From: Anagrus nilaparvatae
Taxonomy: Eukaryota; Arthropoda; Insecta; Hymenoptera; Mymaridae
Direction of reading: 5' to 3'
Assembly (NCBI GenBank): GCA_022575985.1
Contig: JAKSXM010000007.1
Location: 33,668,501-33,732,500 of the forward strand
Length of the DNA stretch: 64,000 nucleotides
The notes beneath the pieces are model-generated. The model did no database searches. It was not told the origin of the DNA and was given only the letters and a program-made list of their open reading frames with translations. This document shows, one piece after another, positions 32,848 to 42,471 of this stretch; position 1 is the first letter of the stretch; each line of letters begins with the position of its first letter. The translations under genes were made by a program, and so were the position numbers.

Positions 32848-32997
32848 ATGGAAAATACTTCAAAGAAAATAGAAGAGAGAAAAATAGCTGCCGTGCAGAT
32901 AAATTCCATTTCATCACTAGGAGTCTCTCCAGAAAGGTCCATACGTCGGGACACCATGTTTGGTATCAATATTGTTGATAAAAGAAAAGGAGACGAT
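32848..32997 (+). CDS. Candidate first coding exon of an unidentified gene
   Basis: ATG 32848 is the first Met after an in-frame TGA at 32842. Fifty codons follow, including VQINSISSLGVSPERSIRRD and MFGINIVDKRKGDD, with balanced, non-low-complexity composition unlike its surroundings. The stretch ends exactly at GAT|GTGAGTACG, a strong splice donor match at 32998, in phase 0. Reading on past the donor soon meets a stop (TAA at about 33010). A CpG-richer stretch lies upstream. I do not recognise the protein, and no second exon was found downstream in the window. It may be chance. Confidence 0.3.
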
Positions 32998-32999
32998 GT

Positions 33000-33428
33000 G
33001 AGTACGATTTAAAATAAAATGGTTAACCACGCGGAATTCTAAAAATAATTAATTTTCTCTTAATAAATTTATGTAAACTGGTATATAAATATTTGTATGT
33101 ATGCATGATAAGATAGTATGAGTGTGGCCACCGAAAATTATGTAAAATACTTTTATAATTTTGAACAATTAAAATTTATTAAATTAAAATATATAATGAT
33201 CATTTAAATTAAATTATTAATTTGTCTTATAAAAATTTATTTATTAATCCTTTTTCCAATGAATGTTGCCAGGCGTGTGTGTGTATCTTTACATACCACA
33301 CTATAGTAAAACAGGTAACACCCCTTCTCTCTTAAAAGTAACATTGTATTTTGGCAATATAAAACATTATTAAATTAATTATTATTATTATTATTTATTT
33401 ATTATTGCTAAAATAAAGTGTTACAAAT
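33000..33428. other. No gene recognised
   Basis: AT-rich; if the exon before it is real, this would be the start of its intron. Nothing else seen. Confidence 0.35.
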
Positions 33429-33484
33429 TTACGTGCGATTTGGGCCATTCTTTATTTTTCTGGCCTAGGACCGTAATATACTAT
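33429..33484 (+). repeat. Dispersed repeat arm
   Basis: TTTACGTGCGATTTGGGCCA followed by TTCTTTATTTTTCTGG closely matches 28801-28840; the end GTAATATACTAT is also shared with 24161-24200 reversed. Confidence 0.8.
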
Positions 33485-34160
33485 ATTTTTATTACTAGAT
33501 CATTCATCATATTGAAAAAAATATTCGGTTTTGGCAAACAAAAAAACGCAGGTTCCCGTATCTGGAAAATTCCGGTTAACGTAAGGAAATTTTTTTCTTT
33601 GTTTAAACTTCTACAAATAGTATAAAACTCCGGGAAATTAAAACAAAAAAAATTTGGGGGGGGGGCAAAAATTTTGGGCGAGGGGCAAAACCTAGTAATG
33701 ATAATAATTATGGTGTAAATTTGTTTAATAATTAAAAATTGCTTTTTAATTTAGAAGTAATGTTTGAAACAATTGAAAACTTTTGAGATTACGGCAAAAA
33801 ATATTAGTATTTTTCTAAAAATTTTCATTTCGGGGGGCCAGGATACATGCTTCAATGTGCATATTATTTTAATAAATATTTAAAATAAATTATTAATTAT
33901 GAACTTTTCTTACATCACCTTCATCTAGAGGAGAAAAAGTCTTAGAGCAAAAATTTATCATCTTTTCAGCTGCTTTTTTTTGTCTCTTCCAGCAATCTTC
34001 TCTTGTCTGATGCAAATTTGGCACAATGACTCCTTAATTTCCTCAGAATCAGGACCAAATCGAAAAAAAAACGGTGTCATAAACGGATATTTTCCGAGAA
34101 CCGATTTGCATAAATGTAATTCACGTTTCTGAAGTGCCTAAAATTTTAATTTGACGGTGT
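33485..34160. other. No gene recognised; one G-run
   Basis: A run of about ten G at 33656-33666, followed by GGGCGAGGGGC, may form G-rich structure. Otherwise AT-rich and featureless. Confidence 0.4.
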
Positions 34161-34164
34161 CTAT

Positions 34165-34960
34165 TTACACTTACCGTTTCCACACGGCATTCCGTTTTTC
34201 AGATAATATCCACGGTTTTTAATCTTTTCCGTGTGTAACCGCGTGACTTACAAATTAGCCAAACTTCTGCCGTGTCTAGCCGTATAAAAATTTGTTTTAT
34301 ATCTTCTGCCGTGTTTAATCGTGTTAATATAATAAAAAAGAGCCTATCCGTGTGTAACCGTATGAAAAATGATTTTATAGCTGCAGCCGTGTTGAACCGT
34401 ATCAATGTTAAAGAAAAAGGGATTAACCGTCCAATAAGCATAAAAAACTCTTGAAGAAGAACCGACATTACGCACTCTTCAAGAACACTTTAACTTCGAA
34501 AAGGTGCTTATTGGGCGTGTCTTTATAAGTATATAATAGGTCGACCGTTTTTAACCGTATGAAGAATGCTTTTAATAAATCAACCGTGTTTAACCGTGTC
34601 AAAATAATAAAGAAGAGCTCAGCCGTGTGTAACCGTATGAATAATGAATTTAGAGCTGCTGCCGTATTGAGCCGTATCAATATTAGCGATAAAGAGATCA
34701 ACCGTGTCTAGCCGTATGAAAAATGAATTTCAAGCATTAACCGTTTTTAACCGTGTCTTTCTAAGCATATAATAGGTTGACCGTGTGCAACCGTATGAAA
34801 AATTCTTTTTTAAAGAATCAACCGTGTCTAGCCGTATGAAAAATGAATTTCAAGCATCAACAGTGTTTAACCGTGTCTTTATAAGCATATAATCGATCAA
34901 CCGTGAACAACCGTATAAAAAATGCTTGCCGAGTGTAACCGTATAAAAAATAAATGTATG
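34165..34960. repeat. Array of CCGT-N6-CCGT dyads
   Basis: About sixteen copies of a paired motif, for example CCGTGTNTAACCGTATGAAAA, with the two CCGT words 10 bp apart. Dyads are separated by 25-60 bp of AT-rich DNA. The last part also repeats at a longer period: AACCGTGTCTAGCCGTATGAAAAATG followed by CTAAGCATATAAT-type sequence at about 34699 and 34819. The small open frames here (repeating RLNTA peptides on the minus strand) are by-products. Confidence 0.85.
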
Positions 34961-35559
34961 GCTACGGTCGTTAAAAAAAAAGAATTATTAAAAGTACATA
35001 ATGTTGGCGCACGGGTATACTAGCAAAAGTTGGAGGAGGGCTCCGTCGCGTCCCTCTGTTTCGCATTTACTTCTGTTTTTGTTGCTTCAAAAAATCATTT
35101 TTTTCACTGCAAATTTATAAATATCCAAACACATTCAGATTTTTCAGATCAGGTTCGGCCCCCCATGTTTAAATTTTTTTCTGCTGCACTACAAATTTAC
35201 AATGCTAACACATTCAAGCTATTCAGAGCAGCATAGGTGAAGCGTATTCACTTCATAATGCTTCTGATTTTGAAAATTAATGTATCAAATGTTAAAAAAG
35301 TTAAAAAGTTAAAAGTTAAACCTAAAAAAAGGTTAACCAAATTTGTTAATTGATAATAATTTTGAATTTTTAGTGAATAATAGTATTTATTATTTTAATA
35401 TAAAAAAAATAAATAAAATAAAATTTTTAATAACCAAAATTTTAATAATTTATTAATTTATTTCGTTTTATGAATACTAAAATTTCTTGCATTTGTCCTG
35501 GAGTTTCTTATTTTTACCGCAAATCATCTAAAAAATTATTTTCAAAAATCAAAAACTTT
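34961..35559. other. No gene recognised
   Basis: AT-rich; one short plus-strand open frame (35030-35236) lacks recognisable motifs. Nothing supported. Confidence 0.4.
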
Positions 35560-36357
35560 ATTAAGAGTCTTTCTTTGCCAAAACCGCAATGGTGGGCAGG
35601 TCGGGTCATCGGATGGGCCTCAAATTTTTCCCATGTTTTTATAACATAAAGATAGGAAAATCCTGAAATTTTCAGCCTTCTAGGTCTTAAACATCCCGAG
35701 TTATGGCCAATCAAATTCATTAGGCGGCTCTCGACCGGCGTTAGTGCTTTTCGGGAAAATGGTTAAAAATCATAAATATAAGCTTGAAAAAAAATTCTGA
35801 AACAGCATATATGTTGGGAAACCTTCAGTAAATCCATTTCTGCCATTATTTTTTCGGAAAAACCCCGGGAAATTCCGGAAAATGGGAAAATGCGTTTTAA
35901 GAAAAATCGCAATATCTCATTTGCCGCCATTTTTTTTTTGAAAATTTTTTTTTCAAAATTTTTTTCAACCGAAATCCCATCGATCTGTATGAAAAAAAAT
36001 TTTGATTTCGGCCATTAAGGTCGATTTTAGCCTGTTTTAGAATAATTTCACATTTTCAATACTTCTTTATTTAATTTTCCGTAAGGGGTTAAAATAATTG
36101 ACTTTTTTGCTTTCAGAATCTAATAGCCAGGGAAAAAGTAGTCCTAAATAAAAAAAAAAATTGCTCTTTTCGATGAAAATTAACCGAGTTATGGTCAAGT
36201 AAAGATAGTGTCACAAATTACCATTTTTATACTAATTCCAATTTTAGGGTCCATAACGACATTATAACTTGAAAAATGCATAACTCGCTTAAATTTTATC
36301 GTAAAAAGAAAAGCTTAGGATTATTATCGAATATTTTTTCCTTGACTATTCGTTTAT
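35560..36357 (+). repeat. Large inverted repeat, left arm
   Basis: About 800 bp matching the reverse complement of 36499-37296, with the symmetry axis at about 36428. Paired anchors are AGAGTCT at 35564 with AGACTCT at 37286, and GGTCAAG at 36193 with CTTGACC at 36657; both give the same axis. By eye there are only a handful of mismatches. No transposase or terminal motif was recognised. Confidence 0.95.
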
Positions 36358-36498
36358 CCAATAAAAAAATTAATTTTCTTGACAGAAATTTATTTTTTTT
36401 GATAAAAAATGATAATAATCAAAAACAGTCTTTAACATGTTACATTAGTTTTTGACCAAAAAAAAACTTTTTATTAACTAAACTAATTTTTTTCTTGC

Positions 36499-37296
36499 AT
36501 AAAAGAATAACCAAGGAAAAAATATTCGATAATAATCCTAAACTTTTCTTTTTACGATAAAATTTAAGCGAGTTATGCATTTTTCAAGTTATAATGTCGT
36601 TATGGACCCTAAAATTGGAATTAGTATAAAAATGGTAATTTGTGACACTATCTTTACTTGACCATAACTCGGTTCATTTTCATCAAAAAGAGCAATTTTT
36701 TTTTTTATTTAGGACTACTTTTTCCCTGGCTATTAGATTCTGAAAGCAAAAAAGTCAATTATTTTAACCCCTTACGGAAAATTAAATAAAGAAGTATTGA
36801 AAATGTGAAATTATTCTAAAACAGGCTTAAATCGACCTTAATGGCCGAAATCAAAATTTTTTTTCATACAGATCGATGGGATTTCGGTTGAAAAAAATTT
36901 TGAAAAAAAAATTTTCAAAAAAAAAATGGCGGCAAATGAGATATTGCGATTTTTCTTAAAACGCATTTTCCCATTTTCCGGAATTTCCCGGGGTTTTTCC
37001 GAAAAAATAATGGCAGAAATGGATTTACTGAAGGTTTCCCAACATATATGCTGTTTCAGAATTTTTTTTCAAGCTTATATTTATGATTTTTAACCATTTT
37101 CCCGAAAAGCACTAACGCCGGTCGAGAGCCGCCTAATGAGTTTGATTGGCCATAACTCGGGCTGTTTAAGACCTAGAAGGCTGAAAATTTCAGGATTTTC
37201 CTATCTTTATGTTATAAAAACATGGGAAAAATTTGAGGCCCATCCGATGACCCGACCTGCCCACCATTGCTGTTTTGGCAAAGAAAGACTCTTAAC
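36499..37296 (-). repeat. Large inverted repeat, right arm
   Basis: Reverse complement of 35560-36357, separated by about 140 bp of AT-rich spacer. Both arms contain the same 60-codon open stretch, which is short and unrecognised and is not called as a gene. Confidence 0.95.
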
Positions 37297-37419
37297 TATA
37301 TCAAAAAAAAATTTTTAATTTTTGAAGAAACGTCGGTTTTTAATAAAAGTTTAACTGTGTACGTATAAATTAGTGCCGAATAAAGGAATACCAATTGCAA
37401 TCAAATTTTATCATATTTT

Positions 37420-38050
37420 TTAGATATTTTTTCACTTTTTAACCAAATTTTCAAAAAATTTTATGTATCCCAAAAATAGTAAAAATTGAATTGAATCTCC
37501 AAAAGTACGGTAGCTGAGTCGCAAAACTTTGGCTTATGTCTCCCCCAGACTTTTTTTCTCTATTTTAACACCGGCTTTATGTAATTTCATTCGTTGGTTC
37601 GAACCTCATGGTTAAACACACAGGCACAAAAATAAATTATTAAAAATACTATAAAAAATAAAAAACAAAAAAAAATTTTTTTTATTAGCTTTAAAAATAT
37701 TTTATAAAATTTTAAAGATACCTCCGTTTTGAATAAAAATTTAAGAGAATACGTAAGAATTGGTGCGGAATCGAATACTTCAAAGTTCGACCATAAAATT
37801 TTTCGATAGACTCGAGATATTTCAATTTTTGTTAAAAATTTTATAAATTTTGTCAAGTTCAAAAACGCTAAAAATTAAATATCTCAAAAACTTCGATTGG
37901 TGAGCAGAAAATCAATAGCTTTTGTCACCCACAGACTTTTTCGCTTTATTTTGACAATGGTTTCATGCCAATAGGTTCGGCTGTTCTTGAGTCATTAGGG
38001 TACAAACAGACAGACAAACAGAAAAATAAATTTTCAAATATATATAGTGT
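37420..38050 (+). repeat. Two diverged copies of an interspersed repeat
   Basis: Each unit reads roughly: ATATTTCA-rich start, CAAGTTCAAAAACGCTAAAA or CCCAAAAATAGTAAAA, a TATGTC(A)CCC(A/C)CAGACTTTTT phrase, TTTTAACACCGG or TTTTGACAATGG, and a close with ACAGACAGAC or ACACAGGCACAAAAATAAAT. More copies lie at 38970-39060 (partial), 39110-39350 and 39530-39830. Class unknown. Confidence 0.65.
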
Positions 38051-38071
38051 TAAAATATTAAGATATATCTA

Positions 38072-38643
38072 TCTATATTATAAAATTCTAAACGCTGCCG
38101 CCGCCGACATGGGTTATTTGGGCACCCCCATTTGAGCACCCTCATTTGGGCACCCCCATTTGGGCACCCCCCATTCACCCCCATTCACCCCCCAGGTAAA
38201 AATAAAATTATTAAAAAGCATAAATAATTATTAACTTAATATAATTAATAAATAAATAAAAAACGTACAATATATTTAACTTTGATAATAAATTAATACG
38301 AATTATACTAAGTTTAGAAGAATTAATGGAAGGCCAAGAACTATTAAGAGATGCAGGTATAGATGCTTTTTGAAAATTAAAAAAAAAAATTAATTATTTA
38401 TAAAAAAATAATTTTATTTATTTTTTATAGATGATAAGAAATTAAAATTTAACAATGGATTTCATATTATTGCATTTGAAATAAATTTTTGTGAAAGAAA
38501 AATTAAATTATTCAAATAAAAAAAAAAAAATTATTAGCAAATAAGCTTAAAGTTTTATTCTTTCTAATTAATTGTCTTTTAATTTCTAATTCTAAACATG
38601 CGGGGGTTGGCGCGCGGAGAGCGCAGGGGCCAAAGCCCCCTAG
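38072..38643 (+). mobile_element. Non-autonomous Helitron-like element, 572 bp
   Basis: Begins A|TCTATATTATAAAATTC and ends with a GC-rich hairpin GGGGCCAAAGCCCC followed by CTAG|T, inserted between A and T. TC start, 3' hairpin, CTAG end and A-T target are the Helitron signature. No Rep/helicase coding. It includes a minisatellite of CACCCCCATTTGGG units at 38111-38195. It interrupts the interspersed repeat of 37.7-39.06 kb. Confidence 0.8.
38111..38195. repeat. C-rich minisatellite inside the Helitron
   Basis: About five imperfect units of GGGCACCCCCATTT, degenerating into CATTCACCCC. Unusually C-rich for this region. Confidence 0.85.
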
Positions 38644-38769
38644 TAATATATAGGTTAGCTCGACAATTTTTAATCTAATGTTTACTATTTTTGGGTTACT
38701 TCGAAGAAATACTGCAGTTGAAGATTCAGAAAGCATTACCAATATTATATGCACTACTCTCCTCTGAGA

Positions 38770-38937
38770 GCCAAGAAGGCAGGAACCACTACATGCAGTG
38801 GTTTCTGCCTTCGCAGGCTCAAGGTGAACATGAATGGTCCAAAAAGCAGTAAGCGCAAACTCTTAATGTCCGTAACTCACTCCATAATACTGTATGGATC
38901 GAAAACCTGGATGGGGGCGCTAGAGAATCCTAATTAA
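38770..38937 (+). pseudogene. Short fragment of element A ORF2
   Basis: About 160 bp similar to 1909-2060 of element A: KKAGTTT, then MNGPKSSKRKLLMSVTHS, close to the RT C-terminal region. Both ends of ORF2 are missing. Its start has become a hairpin: AAGGCAGGAACCACT (38776) pairs with AGTGGTTTCTGCCTT (38797). Confidence 0.8.
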
Positions 38938-38969
38938 GCTGCTCGGAAAGAACATAAACTTAACCATGA

Positions 38970-39830
38970 CAGAAAAAAAATTTTCAAAAAATTTTATTTA
39001 TCCCAAAAATAGTAAAAGTTGAATATCTCCAAGACAAATAAATTTTCAAATGTATATAGTATTAAGACATAGTATTCAGATATGTATATATGGATGGTTC
39101 TAGAATTGACTGAATGAAGTAATACCAATTGCGACATTAAAATTTTATCATATTTTTCAGATATTTCACTTTTTAACCAAATTTTCAAAAAATTTAATTT
39201 TTCCCAAAAATAGTAAAAATTTTTTTATTTTAACTTTATTTTAACACCAGTTTTATGTAATTTCGTACATTGGTTCGAGCCTCAGGATGAAACTCATAGA
39301 CACACAGGCACAAAAATAAATTATTAAAAATACCATAAAAAATAAAAAAATGAAATAATATATTAAGTATCAAGGGTGTGAAAGCCTTGGTACCAGCGTG
39401 AGCAACAAGTAACATGTGTTAACGCAAGTGTCTGTTAACGCAATATCAAAGTATTTCGCCCATGGTGCTTATAATATTTTTTGACTACCTAAGCGTAGAA
39501 CGAGTGCAGGTAATTCTTTACGCACGAGTTTACGAATCGAATACTACAAACTTGTGACAATAAAATTTGTCGATAGTCTCGAGATATTTCAATTTTTTGA
39601 AAAGTTTTTAAAATTTTACCAAGTTCAAAAACACTTAAAATCAAGTATCTAAAAAACTACGGTAGTTGAGCAAAAAATCTATGGCTTATGTCACCCGCAG
39701 AGTTTTTTTTCTATATTTTGACACTGGTTTCATATCAATTGGTTTGGTGGTTTTTGAGTCATTAGGCTACAGACAGACACACAACTACACAAATAAATTA
39801 CTAAAAATACCATGAAAAATAAAATGTACA
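38970..39830 (+). repeat. Further diverged copies of the 37.4-38.05 kb interspersed repeat
   Basis: A partial copy at 38970-39060 continues the unit interrupted by the Helitron. Fuller copies are at 39110-39350 and 39530-39830, the latter ending CTACAGACAGACACACAACT. The spacer 39360-39530 holds no gene. Confidence 0.6.
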
Positions 39831-41239
39831 TTATTTATCAGTTTACAATTTTTTATTTTAATTAAAAAAATAACATTCACAAACTATTTGATTTTATTTT
39901 ATTATTATTATTATAATTAGTGTTACGGTTTTATCCAAGGGATACGTAAATATAAATAATTATGAATATATGAAATATAAGTTTATCCTGGGGATATTGA
40001 CTGCCCCAGGTATTTTGTAAAGTTGGATGGTTATATAAGGTTGGTTTATAGTTGATGTATTTGTAGATGAGTCCGAGTTCGATCTAAGCTGGATGAACCT
40101 AACCTGAGGCGAAGTTCTTAATTACAGAAGAAATTGTCACAATAATAACTGATAACTGATTTGATATATAACTTTCACTTTATTAATTATAAGTAAATAT
40201 AATAAAACTGTCTAAGTCTTTAAGTCAAGTAATTAAAGGTAGAACTGTAATAGAGTGGTAAGACTCTAAACGAAAGATAGTATTCTAATGAATGGTGGTA
40301 CTCTAATAAGTATTTTGGGCGCCTGAAGGGCAATATATAATCTAATGTGAATCTGCCCATACTGCGAGATTTTGGGGGAGACGTCCAATACAAAAAAGCG
40401 TCGGTCTCGTCACGTCCAATTAGCGGAGGCGTCCCTAATTATTACTAAGAATCGCGAGGTGGGATTTATGCAGTTTATAACGCCTATAAATCCCTACTAA
40501 TCTATGTCATAGCTGACTTTTGGTCCCACGCTATTGTGCTAGATCAGCAACAGCGGAAATGCACCTGCGGGTTCCTATGTCGTCTGTAATATTAATACAG
40601 CTATCGGATATAGGGTTTACTATTTATATATATATCAAATGTTAGGCATATCAATTTTGACCTACCATACGTAAAATCTCCCTCCCTTCATTCCAATCGT
40701 CCCAATTGGGTCAGGTGGGGGAGATGGGGCTGAAGGCAGGGTTTCAAGGGGGTGGTAAATTCTAGAATTTTCTGTCCATAGTCAATGTCAATACATAATT
40801 ATATAATATAAGTACATAAAATAAAATTTTGATTATAATATTGATTCTATATAATTTTAAGATATATGTTTTACATAAAATTAAAAATTTTTGATTATAA
40901 TAATGATTTTATATAATTTTAAGATATAAGTTTTATGATTATACATAATATATAAATTGTAAAAATGTTTAGTAAACTAAAAAATTTTATAAGTATAAAA
41001 TAAAAATTTAAAAATTTTTAGATCTATATAAAATATTAAGAAATTATTAGTTAAAATATATGATTAATAATATAATAAATTTTTGGATTCTTCAAAACGA
41101 AATCTTATGGAAGATGCCAGTTAGTTACTTGGATTCATCTTCTTTGTAATGATCAAGTTGTTAATTTTGTTGCTGGATTTTTCTAAGTTGGAGTTATCTG
41201 AAATCAATCTAGAGAAATTAGTTTTAAAACCCCCGAGAC
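39831..41239. other. Unclassified, partly GC-richer stretch
   Basis: 39920-40760 is less AT-rich than its surroundings, begins TGTTACGGTTTTATCC and includes a purine-rich GGTGGGGGAGATGGGG (about 40715). It might be an LTR or transposon remnant, but no matching second copy or coding sequence was found. 40800-41240 is plain AT-rich DNA. Confidence 0.4.
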
Positions 41240-42180
41240 ATTATATACCCGAAACTTGGAGAACTTAAGGATAGGTGGAAATTTTCAAATTTTATGAGTT
41301 TTGGATGGAAAAAGGGTTAAAAATTGATAAATTTTATAAATTTTTAAGTAATTTGATTTAAAAAATAGTAGTTTATTGAATGTGTTGGAAAAATCGTCCA
41401 ATTTTTACAAATATTATGGTTTAAAGGGTTTAAAATTTATAAATTTTATAAAGTTTTTGTATAATTTGACTTATTTATTGAAAAAAATTTCTTTAATTTT
41501 TGCAATTATTATGGATTAAAGGGTTTAAAATTTATAAATTTTATATGATTTTTATTTAATTTTATTTATAGGATAGTAAATTATTGAAAATATTGAAAAA
41601 AAATCATTTAATTTTTGTAAATATTAAGGGTCAAAAGGGTTTAAAATTGATAAAATTTATAAAATTTTTACGTACTTTAATTTGTAAAATAGTGATTTAT
41701 TGAAAATATTTGAAAAATCATTCAGCTTTTCCAATTATTATAGGTTAAATGGTTTAAAATTGGTAAATTTTATAAGATTTTTATGTATTTTAGTTTATAA
41801 AAGTGGTAATTTTTCAAAAATATTGGAAACATCATTCAATTTTTACAGATATAATGGGTTAAATGATTTAAAATTGATAAATTTTATCAGATTTTTATGT
41901 ATTTTAGTTTATTAAGGTGGTAATTTTTCAAAAATATTGGGAGGATCATTCAATTTTTATAGATGTTATGGGTTAAATGGTTTAAAATTGATAAATTCTA
42001 TGAGATTTTTATATATTTTAGTTTATAAACGCGGTAGTTTTTCAGAAATATTTAGTGAATCATTCAATTTTTATAAGGTTTTTGTATTTTGGTTTATAGA
42101 AATGTTAATTTTTCAAAAAAAATCTTAGGTAAATCTTTCAATTTTTATAGATATTATAGTTTAAATCTTTATTGATATTG
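41240..42180. repeat. Satellite of about 113-bp units
   Basis: Seven to eight degenerate copies. The anchor GGTTTAAAATTGATAAATTT recurs near 41315, 41425, 41521, 41637, 41749, 41862 and 41976. Small open frames with repeating LKLINFIRFL peptides are by-products. It directly precedes the larger satellite but has a different sequence. Confidence 0.85.
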
Positions 42181-42471
42181 ATGATTTATTGAAATTATTG
42201 ATTTTTAGGTTATAAATAGCATTTTTAATGGGTTAAATTTGTCAATTTTTTTTGAAATATGGATTTAATTACTATATTTTACATGAATTTTTAATAAAAA
42301 TTGCAAATTTTATTCATATATGATTATCTGTTTAATTTTGCATATTATTTTCGAAAAACTACATTATACTGACATCTACAGGAATTTTTTGATAATTGTA
42401 GTGGGTATTTTATAAAAGTATTTACTATTTACTTATATAAGTTTATACCGTTTGGTGTAGCGTTTACTTAG

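Noticed and set aside
34199..34701. Minus-strand open frames with repeating RLNTA/FIRLHT peptides
   Set aside because: They arise from translating the CCGT dyad array; there is no start context or independent coding sign.
35514..37318. Two mirrored open frames of about 60 residues at the outer ends of the large inverted repeat
   Set aside because: They are the same sequence seen twice because of the palindrome, short, and without motifs.
39920..40760. Possible LTR starting TGTTACGG
   Set aside because: No second copy, no primer-binding site and no adjacent pol in the right place; kept only as an unclassified stretch.
41700..42128. Plus-strand open frames with repeating NGLKLINFIRFL peptides
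   Set aside because: By-product of the 113-bp satellite.
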